Of a stretch of 17,279 nt of DNA, positions 1 to 6,373 are shown piece by piece. The DNA comes from Myxococcales bacterium (GTDB taxonomy: Bacteria > Myxococcota > Myxococcia > Myxococcales > Myxococcaceae), in the NCBI GenBank assembly GCA_003153055.1, contig PMBV01000525.1, positions 1 through 17,279 on the forward strand, given 5' to 3'. The notes beneath the pieces are model-generated. The model made no database searches. It saw only the letters and a program-made list of their open reading frames with translations, and was not told the origin of the DNA. The first letter of the stretch is position 1. The number at the start of each line of letters is the position of its first letter. Made by a program: the position numbers and the translations under genes.

Positions 1-10
1 GAGGCGGCGC

Positions 11-40
11 TCCATATTCACGGGCGGTAGGGCAAGTCAA
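11..40 (-). promoter_or_regulatory. Possible sigma-70-type promoter reading out of the left edge
   Basis: On the minus strand TTGACT (40 to 35) is followed, after 18 bases, by TATGGA (16 to 11), or after 17 bases by ATATGG. The -35 element is good and the -10 is weak. It lies just past the rlmB stop, so it would drive whatever follows to the left. In several bacteria rlmB precedes a tRNA/tuf/secE/nusG cluster, so a stable-RNA operon is a reasonable guess, but nothing of it is inside the window. An alternative is that the ATG at 15-13 on this strand is the start of a protein gene; only five codons are visible. Confidence 0.35.
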
Positions 41-51
41 GCGAAGAGGCT

Positions 52-789
52 TCATCTCGGTCGTTGGCGGGCGATCTCATAGAGGATGATTCCGGCCGAA
101 ACCGACGCATTGAGGGAGGCCACCTGACCCATCATGGGGATACGAACGCGAAAGTCGCAATGGGCCAAGACCCCTTTGCGGACCCCGGCACCCTCGGCGC
201 CCACCACCACGGCCAGGGGGCCGTCGAGGCGAGCGTCGAAGAGGTTCCGGTCACCTTCGGGGTCGGCGGCCACTGACCAGAAGCCAGCCTCCTTGAGGGC
301 CTCCAAGGCGCGGGAGAGGTTGGTCACCCGGGCCATGGGGGTATGCGCGATGGCCCCGGCCGAGGCCTTCACCGCGGCGGGCGTGACGCCGACGGCTCGA
401 TCCTTGGGGAGCACCACGCCGTGGGCCCCCAGGGCGTGGGCCGAGCGGACGATGGCGCCGAGGTTGTGCGGGTCTTGAATGCCGTCGAGGAGCACCAGGA
501 GCGGCGGGCCGGACTGACCCTTCGCGGCCTCGATGAGCTGTGGCAGCTCGAGGTACTCGAGCTCGCGAACCTCGGCCACCACGCCCTGGTGGACGCCGCC
601 CTCGGCCATGCGGGAGAGGCGCTCGCGATCGACCCGGTCGACCCGCAAGCCGGCGTCTTTGGCGCGAGAGATGAGCTCGCCGGCGACCCTGGGGCTCAGC
701 GCGCCCTCGGCGAGGTAGATGCGATCCACCCGGCTGGCGCCCGCGCGAAGGGCCTCGAGCACGGGGTTGACGCCGAAGATGAGACTCAC
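52..789 (-). CDS. rlmB: 23S rRNA (guanosine-2'-O-)-methyltransferase RlmB, SpoU/TrmH family
   Basis: The 245-residue protein has the usual RlmB length and order. It has an N-terminal substrate-binding domain (about 1-80, opening MSLIFGVNPVLEAL) and a C-terminal SPOUT (trefoil knot) methyltransferase domain. The three SpoU motifs are clear: DPHNLGAIVRSA near 106-117 with the catalytic Asn/Arg pair, VVGAEGAGV near 195-203, and SLNASVSAGI near 225-234. The family transfers a methyl group from SAM to the ribose of G2251 in the peptidyl-transferase centre of 23S rRNA. The start is GTG at 789-787; no strong Shine-Dalgarno is visible, but the protein begins exactly where family members do. It lies 61 bases downstream of the RimK-like gene on the same strand, so co-transcription is likely. 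The symbol rests on motif order; a close TrmH-family paralogue cannot be fully excluded. Confidence 0.93.
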   Translation of the reverse strand: MSLIFGVNPVLEALRAGASRVDRIYLAEGALSPRVAGELISRAKDAGLRVDRVDRERLSRMAEGGVHQGVVAEVRELEYLELPQLIEAAKGQSGPPLLVLLDGIQDPHNLGAIVRSAHALGAHGVVLPKDRAVGVTPAAVKASAGAIAHTPMARVTNLSRALEALKEAGFWSVAADPEGDRNLFDARLDGPLAVVVGAEGAGVRKGVLAHCDFRVRIPMMGQVASLNASVSAGIILYEIARQRPR

Positions 790-850
790 GACGGTGAGAC
801 CGGGAGCGGGGAGCGGAAGACGAGCGTCGGCATGGGTGGGAGGCCTCCTA

Positions 851-1747
851 TTACAGAGCGGTCTTCGAGGTCGAGGCGGCGTAGAGCTGCTCGGCGCGCT
901 CGATGATGGCCTGGGCGAGATCGACGCCCGTGGCAGCCTCCATGTCGGGGAGCGCTGGCGAGGCGTTCACCTCGAACACCTTGGTGCCCCGCTTGAGCTC
1001 GAGGAGGTCGACGGCGCAGACCTCGAGCTCGCAGAGCAGCGCGGCCCGCTCGGCCACGGCGCGAACCTCGTCGGACATCTCGATGGCCTCGAGCTTGCCG
1101 TGGCGCGAGAGGCTGCGAGCCAGGCGGCCGGCCCTGGCGGTACGGCACACGGCGGCGAGGGCTCGGCCCCCCACCACGAAGACGCGCACGTCACGGCTGG
1201 CCCGCCGCACGTACTGCTGGAGCACGATGTTGTGACCCAGGCCCAGCACCGCTTGGAGCGAGGCCTCGAGAGACTGCTCCGATTCGCACACCATCATGCC
1301 TCGCCGCTCGCTGCCCTGAATGAGCTTGACGAGCACCGGCAGCCCGCCCAGGCCCTTCACCAGGGCCTTGAGGTCATCGATGCGGCGGGCCATCACGGTC
1401 TTGGGAATGTCGAGGCCGTGGGCGGCGAGGAGCTGGAGGCAACGAGCCGGGTTGCGAGACTGGCCGATGGCGCGGGCGGTGTTCATCACCAGCGAGCCGT
1501 GGAGCGCGAACTGCTCGAGCACTGGCAGCCCGTAGCTCGCCACCGAGGCCGCGATGCGGGGAATGACGACGTCGGGCAGGCGAATGCCCTTCTCGCGATG
1601 CACCAGCCGCGTGGAGTGGGCGTCGAGGTGCACCTCGACCTCGGTCGGCCCCAGCACCCGTACCGAGTGGCCTCTCAGCTTCGCCGCCTCGACCAGGCGC
1701 CGCGTCGAGGGGATGGTGCGCGAGCGAGAGAGCACGACGAGCTTCAT
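851..1747 (-). CDS. RimK-like ATP-grasp amino-acid ligase
   Basis: The 298-residue protein is the length of E. coli RimK, which adds glutamates to the C terminus of ribosomal protein S6. An N-terminal pre-ATP-grasp part (STRRLVEAA near 14-22) is followed by the ATP-grasp fold. That fold includes PVLVKLIQGSERRG near 137-150 with the ATP-contacting Lys, and the Mg-binding end FEVNASPALPDMEAATGVD near 258-276 (Glu259, Asn261). The loop that in RimK reads roughly FRSNLHRGG is here LARSLSRHG (209-217), so the conserved Asn and His are missing and the acceptor may differ from S6. I chose the ATG at 1747-1745 (MKLVVLSRSR) because homology starts there. A GTG at 1804 would add 19 residues without homology. 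There is no Shine-Dalgarno, but TATAGC lies 11 bases upstream of the ATG, so the mRNA may have a very short leader. It is divergent from the cglB-like pair and upstream of rlmB. Confidence 0.85.
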   Translation of the reverse strand: MKLVVLSRSRTIPSTRRLVEAAKLRGHSVRVLGPTEVEVHLDAHSTRLVHREKGIRLPDVVIPRIAASVASYGLPVLEQFALHGSLVMNTARAIGQSRNPARCLQLLAAHGLDIPKTVMARRIDDLKALVKGLGGLPVLVKLIQGSERRGMMVCESEQSLEASLQAVLGLGHNIVLQQYVRRASRDVRVFVVGGRALAAVCRTARAGRLARSLSRHGKLEAIEMSDEVRAVAERAALLCELEVCAVDLLELKRGTKVFEVNASPALPDMEAATGVDLAQAIIERAEQLYAASTSKTAL

Positions 1748-1838
1748 GAAGGTGCGAGCTATAGCCCCAAGGTGGGGTTCGGCCGCAAGCGCTCGAACAG
1801 GCACGAGGTGGAATATCGGCGCACGCGAACCTACACGC

Positions 1839-1855
1839 GATCACCGCGAGTGATC
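1839..1855. promoter_or_regulatory. Inverted repeat upstream of the cglB-like pair (possible operator)
   Basis: GATCAC-CGCGA-GTGATC is a perfect 6+5+6 inverted repeat in the 145-base divergent region between the RimK-like start (1747) and the first cglB-like start (1893). It ends 37 bases before the latter. Size and position suit a dimeric regulator, but no regulator is identified and a chance palindrome in GC-rich DNA is possible. I could not assign convincing -35/-10 boxes for the plus-strand genes. Confidence 0.25.
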
Positions 1856-1892
1856 ATGGCGAGGGTCGTGCGAGCGCAGTAGGGTGGCGGCC

Positions 1893-3116
1893 ATGAAACG
1901 GCTCGTCATCCTTGGGCTCCTCTCTGCGTTCGCGGTGCTCGGCGTGGCGGCGGTCGGCTGCCAGACCTACGACTTCCAGGTCGTCAGCCAGGGCACCTTG
2001 AGCCAGACCGAAGAGACGTTCCCGCTCAAGCCTCCACTCAAGCCCAACCTCTGGCTGCTGGTTGACCGGTCTGGCTCGATGGCAACGCCCGATGCCTGCA
2101 GTGCTGGTGGTGGCAGCTGTCAGACGCGGTTGCAGGCGCTCCAGTCGGCCATGTCGACCTTCTTGGCCAACTCGGGGACCGTCGCACGAATGGCGTTGAC
2201 CTTCTTCCCTTCTGACAACAGCTGCGGTCCAGCCAACGAGGGCGCAGTCTCGCTGCCCACTCCCACGCCCGATGACCTCAACCACGACCAGGCGCTCAGG
2301 GACAACGCGACGCAAATCAACAGCAAGATCGGCGGTATTGGTGCCGTCGGCGGCACGCCCACCGCGCAGTCGGTTGCCTTTGTCGGGGGCCAGGGCGGCC
2401 TCCTTGAAGATGACGGCCGCGACGACTTCATCTTGCTCCTCACGGACGGCCTGCCGAACTGCAACCCAGACAACATCTACGGCCTGTGCGGTTGCGCCGG
2501 CTCGAACAGCTGCACCACCGACCAGGTGGCCCGCTGCCACTGCACGAACGCAAGCGGCAAGTGCAATACACCCTCCTCCTGCCCCGGGTGCCTCGACCAG
2601 GCAGGCGCCGCGTCGCAGATCGCCGCCTTGAAGGTGAAGGGCATTCGCACGCTCGTGCTGGGCTTTGGCCCTGACATTACGAACGGCGATGCGCCCCAGA
2701 CCCTCGCGGCCATGGCCACCGCCGGGGGAGGCAACTTCCGCACCTGCAAGAGCGATTCAGACTGCGGCTCGGGCGAGAAGCCCGGTGAGTGCGTGGTTGC
2801 CACGGCAGGCAATCTCGGTCTGTGCCGACGACAGTACTACAAGGCCAGCAACGCCACCGAGCTCGGTCAGATGCTGGCGCAGATCTCCGGCTCGCTCCGG
2901 GTGGACCCCTGCTCCTTTCCGCTCACCCAGGGCCTGCCGGACAGCGCGAAGACCATCGCCGTGCTGATCAACGGCGAGGACGTGCGACCCGGCCCCGACA
3001 CCTGGACCTACTCCGGCAACAGCGTCGTCTTCGCCCCGACGAGCCAGTACTGCATCGACATCAAAGCGCAGAAGCCGGGGATGACGCTCAAGGTTCGCTA
3101 CGTGAGCACGCTGTAA
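1893..3116 (+). CDS. cglB: CglB-like VWA-domain lipoprotein (gliding adhesin), copy 1
   Basis: The 407-residue lipoprotein has a signal peptide (1-22) and probable lipidated Cys23 in AVGC-QTYDF. A VWA domain follows with a complete MIDAS metal site: DRSGS (Asp58, Ser60, Ser62), GGTPT (Thr155-Thr157) and TDG (Asp185). Eighteen further cysteines, an even number, are clustered at 190-233 and 285-311 and suggest many disulfides in an exported protein. Myxococcus CglB is a similar-sized, Cys-rich, VWA outer-membrane lipoprotein that acts as the focal-adhesion adhesin of adventurous gliding. The CQTYDF start after the lipid Cys and the location near rlmB fit my memory of that locus. Two starts are possible: GTG at 1884 and ATG at 1893. 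I chose ATG because AGGG at 1881-1884 sits 8 bases before it and overlaps the GTG. It forms a pair with copy 2, 55 bases downstream. Lipoprotein, VWA and MIDAS are seen directly; the CglB assignment is by recalled similarity. Confidence 0.75.
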   Translation: MKRLVILGLLSAFAVLGVAAVGCQTYDFQVVSQGTLSQTEETFPLKPPLKPNLWLLVDRSGSMATPDACSAGGGSCQTRLQALQSAMSTFLANSGTVARMALTFFPSDNSCGPANEGAVSLPTPTPDDLNHDQALRDNATQINSKIGGIGAVGGTPTAQSVAFVGGQGGLLEDDGRDDFILLLTDGLPNCNPDNIYGLCGCAGSNSCTTDQVARCHCTNASGKCNTPSSCPGCLDQAGAASQIAALKVKGIRTLVLGFGPDITNGDAPQTLAAMATAGGGNFRTCKSDSDCGSGEKPGECVVATAGNLGLCRRQYYKASNATELGQMLAQISGSLRVDPCSFPLTQGLPDSAKTIAVLINGEDVRPGPDTWTYSGNSVVFAPTSQYCIDIKAQKPGMTLKVRYVSTL

Positions 3117-3159
3117 GTCTTTGCGCTTCGGCGGGTCGGCGCCGACGTCCAACGCAGGT

Positions 3160-3165
3160 GGAGGT
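3160..3165 (+). promoter_or_regulatory. Strong ribosome binding site deciding the start of copy 2
   Basis: GGAGGT is a near-perfect Shine-Dalgarno six bases before the ATG at 3172. It rules against starting at an upstream in-frame codon (3121), which would add 17 residues in front of an otherwise normal lipoprotein signal peptide. Copy 1 has only a weak AGGG, so copy 2 may be translated more strongly from a shared mRNA. Confidence 0.8.
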
Positions 3166-3171
3166 AGCAAC

Positions 3172-4386
3172 ATGAGGTGGTCGGTCGTTCTCGCACTCCT
3201 TTCGTCGGTCGTAGCGCTGTTGGTCGGTGGGCTCGGCTGTCAGACGTACGACTTCCAGGCCGTCAGCCAGGGCACCCTGAGCCAGACCGAAGAGACGTTC
3301 CCGCTCAAGCCGACGCTCAAGCCCAACCTGTGGCTGCTGGTGGATCGGTCTGGCTCGATGAACTCGAATGAGCCGTGTACAAATGGCACCACCTGCCAGA
3401 CTCGGATGAAGGCGCTCCAGTCGGCCATGGCGACCTTTTTGAACAATTTTGGCGACGCGGCGCGCATGGCGCTGACCTTCTTCCCTGCCTCGGGTAACGA
3501 CAGCTGCGCGTCAGCCACGGCGAACGCCGTCGAGCTTCCCGACCCGACGCCGGACGACGTGGGCCAATCGCAGACCCTGAAGGCCAAGGCAGCGGAGATC
3601 AGCACAGCTATTGCCGGTGCCGCAGCCGGGGGCGGCACACCGACGGGCCTGTCGGTCCAGTTCGTGGGAAGCCAACCGGGATTGTCGAATGCCGACGACG
3701 GACGGGACGACTTCATTCTCCTCCTCACCGATGGGCTCCCCAACTGCAACACTACCAATGTCTACAACCTGTGCGGGTGTGTAACCTCGCCCTGTGACTC
3801 GACCTTGGTGAGTCAATGTCGGTGCACCACCAATTCGTGCCGAACCGCGGACAACTGCAGCAAGGGTTGCCTCGACCAGGCAGGCGCGGCGTCGCAGATC
3901 GCCGCCTTGAAGGTGAAGGGCATTCGCACCCTCGTGCTGGGCTTTGGCCCTGACATTACCAACGGCGACGCGCCTCAGACCCTCGCTGCCATGGCGACCG
4001 CCGGCGGAAGCAACTTCCGCACGTGCAAGAACGATTCGGACTGCGGCTCAGGCGACAGTTGCGCGGTGCCCGCGGGTGGCGGTTCCGGCCTGTGCCGACG
4101 GCAGTACTACAAAGCGAGCAACGCCAACGAGCTCAGTGAGATGCTCGCTCAGATCATCAAATCGATTCCGGGTGACCCCTGCATCTTCCAGCTCTCGCAG
4201 GGCCGACCGGACAGCTCGAAGACCATCGCCGTGCTGGTCAACGGCCAGGACGTGCGACCCGGCCCCGACACCTGGACGTACTCCGGCAACAACGTGGTCT
4301 TCGCCCCGACGAGCCAGTACTGCATCGACATCATGGCGCAGAAGCCGGGGATGACGCTCCAGGTTCGTTACGTCAACACCCTGTAA
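3172..4386 (+). CDS. cglB: CglB-like VWA-domain lipoprotein (gliding adhesin), copy 2
   Basis: The 404-residue paralogue of the preceding gene is roughly 70-75 percent identical to it by eye. It has the same layout: signal peptide 1-22, lipid Cys23 (GLGC-QTYDF), MIDAS residues Asp58/Ser60/Ser62, Thr156-Thr158 and Asp187, and the C-terminal segment with DVRPGPDTWTYSGN near 360-373. All 18 non-lipid cysteines of copy 1 have a counterpart. The signal peptides and the 64-230 region have diverged most, while the last 175 residues are almost the same. Even seven bases after the stop (GTCTTTG) are shared, which points to tandem duplication. No hairpin with a T-run separates the copies, so they probably share a transcript ending at 4406-4427. 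The expected role is a surface adhesin of the gliding machinery; whether both copies work or are specialised cannot be told. The VWA lipoprotein call is sure; the CglB identity is by family resemblance. Confidence 0.75.
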   Translation: MRWSVVLALLSSVVALLVGGLGCQTYDFQAVSQGTLSQTEETFPLKPTLKPNLWLLVDRSGSMNSNEPCTNGTTCQTRMKALQSAMATFLNNFGDAARMALTFFPASGNDSCASATANAVELPDPTPDDVGQSQTLKAKAAEISTAIAGAAAGGGTPTGLSVQFVGSQPGLSNADDGRDDFILLLTDGLPNCNTTNVYNLCGCVTSPCDSTLVSQCRCTTNSCRTADNCSKGCLDQAGAASQIAALKVKGIRTLVLGFGPDITNGDAPQTLAAMATAGGSNFRTCKNDSDCGSGDSCAVPAGGGSGLCRRQYYKASNANELSEMLAQIIKSIPGDPCIFQLSQGRPDSSKTIAVLVNGQDVRPGPDTWTYSGNNVVFAPTSQYCIDIMAQKPGMTLQVRYVNTL

Positions 4387-4405
4387 GTCTTTGAGCACCT
4401 GCGAC

Positions 4406-4427
4406 CTGACCTGACTGGCCAGGTCAG
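4406..4427 (+). terminator. Probable terminator of the cglB-like pair
   Basis: CTGACCTG-ACTGGC-CAGGTCAG is a perfect 8-base-pair stem with a 6-base loop, 20 bases after the copy 2 stop. It is followed on the plus strand by the moderately T-rich TTGGTTGGATT. The right arm contains the stop codon of the convergent lipoprotein gene (4426-4424). No T-run follows on the minus strand, so it is more convincing as a plus-strand terminator than a bidirectional one. Confidence 0.55.
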
Positions 4428-5155
4428 TTGGTTGGATTCAAGTCTGACGCCACCAGCGTCACCACGCCCGCCAGGAGCGCCTTGAGTCGCCCACCGAACT
4501 TCGAGGCATCTTTGGCGACGGCGAACGGGTCGAGCGGCTCGAGCCCGGCCTTCAGGTCATCGGCGACGAACCTCCGGTGGTACACCTCGCCACCGCGGAT
4601 CCGGAACATGCGGGCAAACCCCACCAGGTACGCCCCCGCTCGCCCCCCTTCGCTCCGCAGCCCGTAGTCCTCGATGACGACCTCGAGCACCGTCTCGGCA
4701 CCGAGGGGCGTGAGCAGCTCGTAGTCCGGCGCATTGGCCGGAACCTCCTGAACCAGAAAGCTCTCGAGCACCCGCGCCACCTCGACGGAGCCCACCGCGT
4801 TCGTCCATGGGGCACGCCTGGGGAGCCGGGAGATCAGGTCGGAGCGGACCGAGTCAGCCAGCTCGTAGCGAGTGACGGTGTGCGACACCAGCCGCCGGGT
4901 TCCATCGGCGTCCTTCTGAAAGCTCCCGCGTGCCAGCACCAACGCCAGCCGCCGATCGGCCTCCTTCGCGTCGAGCCGCCGCTCCTCGAGCTGGGGCCGA
5001 TAGGCTGCGTCCTCGCGAAAGACCGACGAGTGAGGCCCGGCCTCGTCGGAGATGCGGGCCATGATGGCCACGGTTCGGGTGGCCTGAAGCGACGCCGACG
5101 ACAGCGGAGCGTGCGCGCAACCAGCCAGCAGCACCAGCACGATGACCCTTCCCAT
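4424..5155 (-). CDS. Lipoprotein of unknown function
   Basis: The 243-residue protein begins MGRVIVLVLLAGC, a short signal peptide with a textbook lipobox (LAGC, Cys13), so it should be an envelope lipoprotein. I recognise no domain in the mature part. It is predicted soluble, with no further hydrophobic segment except a weak one near the C terminus (LLAGVVTLVAS). A stretch near 150-172 (LLTPLGAETVLEVVIEDYGL) looks like the beta strands of periplasmic lipoproteins that build or regulate outer-membrane machines, but this is only a resemblance. The ATG at 5155-5153 is preceded by AGGA at 7 bases. The gene stands alone on this strand: convergent with the cglB-like pair and divergent, over 89 bases, from the metallophosphoesterase-like lipoprotein. 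Coding is supported by length, start signals and the lipobox. Confidence 0.8.
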   Translation of the reverse strand: MGRVIVLVLLAGCAHAPLSSASLQATRTVAIMARISDEAGPHSSVFREDAAYRPQLEERRLDAKEADRRLALVLARGSFQKDADGTRRLVSHTVTRYELADSVRSDLISRLPRRAPWTNAVGSVEVARVLESFLVQEVPANAPDYELLTPLGAETVLEVVIEDYGLRSEGGRAGAYLVGFARMFRIRGGEVYHRRFVADDLKAGLEPLDPFAVAKDASKFGGRLKALLAGVVTLVASDLNPTN

Positions 5156-5244
5156 GAGCTGGTCCTACCCTGAACCCGCTGGACCGGCGAGGCCGTTTCC
5201 GTTACTCGAGCTGCTCCGGCCCTTTCCCCTTCTTGTGGAGCGTC

Positions 5245-6324
5245 ATGTCCCGAACGCGCACGGTAGTGGTGTTGCTGCTGGTCTCCTCGGCCTGCCTGAG
5301 CACCAAGGGCACGGCCCCGAATTTACTCCCCGCGACTGAGCAGCCGCCGGTGGCGCAACCGACGGTCCCCGAGGTGCACCGCTGTGGCGCGACCTTCAGC
5401 GGAGGTGCCAAGAAGGAGCTCGCCTTCGCCGGGCGAGTGGGCAAGCAAGACGGCGCCCGGCTCACCTTCTCGGAGCCCGACGCCGACGGTCGCCTGGTGC
5501 TGGGGGTGTTGGGGCCCATCAACGAGGACTCGGGGGCGAACCTGGTGGCCCTCAAGAAGTACCGTTCATTCTTCGTCAAAGAGAAGGCCGACGCGATCAT
5601 CGTGACCGGCGACGTCGGCGAAGACCCGACGCGCATCGCGCGCGTGCTCGGCGAGCTGGCCGTGACTCAGCTCCCGGTGTTGGTGGTGCTGGGCAACACC
5701 GAGAGCCGCGCCGACTTCAACCAGGGGCTGCGCGAGGCCCAGCAGCGGTTCCCCAATGTCATCGACCTCACCGAGGTGCGCACGGTGCAGTTCTGCGAGC
5801 TCTCGCTCGTCTCGCTGCCGGGGTACCACGACCCAGCCTTCGTCAAGACCAAGGAGAGCTGCGTGTACGATCGATCGGCGGTGGACGAAGTGGCTCACGA
5901 GGCCAAGCGGTCGTCTCAGCCGGTCGCGCTGATCTCGCACGGCCCTCCGCGCGGCGATGGGGGCGACGCCCTCGACTGGGCTCGAACGGTCAACGCAGGA
6001 GACCCGGCCATCACCTCGGCCATCGCGGCTGCCGGCATTCGCTTTGGCTTCTTCTCGAATATCAAGGAAGCCGGAGGCCGCGCGGCCCGGGACCCCGAGG
6101 GCAAGGTGCTCGTCGAAGAAGGCTCGCCGGCGGCCACGCTGTTCTTGAACCCAGGTCCGGCGGACACCACCCCCTGGGAAATGAACGACCATCGCCGGTC
6201 GGTTGGCATGGCCGCCGTGTTCACCCTGGCGGGAGACCAGGCGACCTACCGGATGCTCCGGCTCGATCCTCCGACGGCGGCCGAGAAGGCGGAGGCGCGG
6301 GCCCTGGAGCGACAAACGAAGTAG
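5245..6324 (+). CDS. Metallophosphoesterase-like lipoprotein, probably catalytically degenerate
   Basis: The 359-residue protein has a signal peptide and probable lipid Cys17 (SSAC-LSTKG), then a low-complexity linker to about 45. The body has the order of a calcineurin-type metallophosphoesterase: GVLGPINED (87-95) where DxH is expected, VTGDVGE (120-126) for GDxxE, VLGNTE (148-153) for GNHE, SHGPPRG (231-237) for the HxxP/GHxH strand, and FFSNI (269-273) where the final GHxH should be. Only Asp123, Asn151 and His232 remain of the usual ligands, so dinuclear metal binding is doubtful. I start at ATG 5245 (MSRTRTVVV), with GGAG at 4 bases; a TTG at 5233 would add four residues without a better site. 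It is followed after 49 bases by the MshEN gene, likely in one transcript. The substrate or partner is unknown; a binding or scaffold role in the envelope is possible. Confidence 0.72.
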   Translation: MSRTRTVVVLLLVSSACLSTKGTAPNLLPATEQPPVAQPTVPEVHRCGATFSGGAKKELAFAGRVGKQDGARLTFSEPDADGRLVLGVLGPINEDSGANLVALKKYRSFFVKEKADAIIVTGDVGEDPTRIARVLGELAVTQLPVLVVLGNTESRADFNQGLREAQQRFPNVIDLTEVRTVQFCELSLVSLPGYHDPAFVKTKESCVYDRSAVDEVAHEAKRSSQPVALISHGPPRGDGGDALDWARTVNAGDPAITSAIAAAGIRFGFFSNIKEAGGRAARDPEGKVLVEEGSPAATLFLNPGPADTTPWEMNDHRRSVGMAAVFTLAGDQATYRMLRLDPPTAAEKAEARALERQTK

Positions 6325-6373
6325 CCGAACGCTCGAGACTTGCCAGAGCGGGCCCCGCTGGTACCGTCCTCAG

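Noticed and set aside
41..54. Small GAAG-CCT-CTTC hairpin at the rlmB stop
   Set aside because: The four-pair stem is too short and is not followed by a T-run, so it is not called a terminator.
838..848. GGAGGCCTCC palindrome in the RimK-like to rlmB gap
   Set aside because: Short, GC-rich and without a loop or T-run; no evidence of function.
3135..3146. GTCGGCGCCGAC palindrome between the cglB-like copies
   Set aside because: It is a 12-base perfect palindrome, but it cannot form a good hairpin (no loop) and such GC palindromes are common by chance here.
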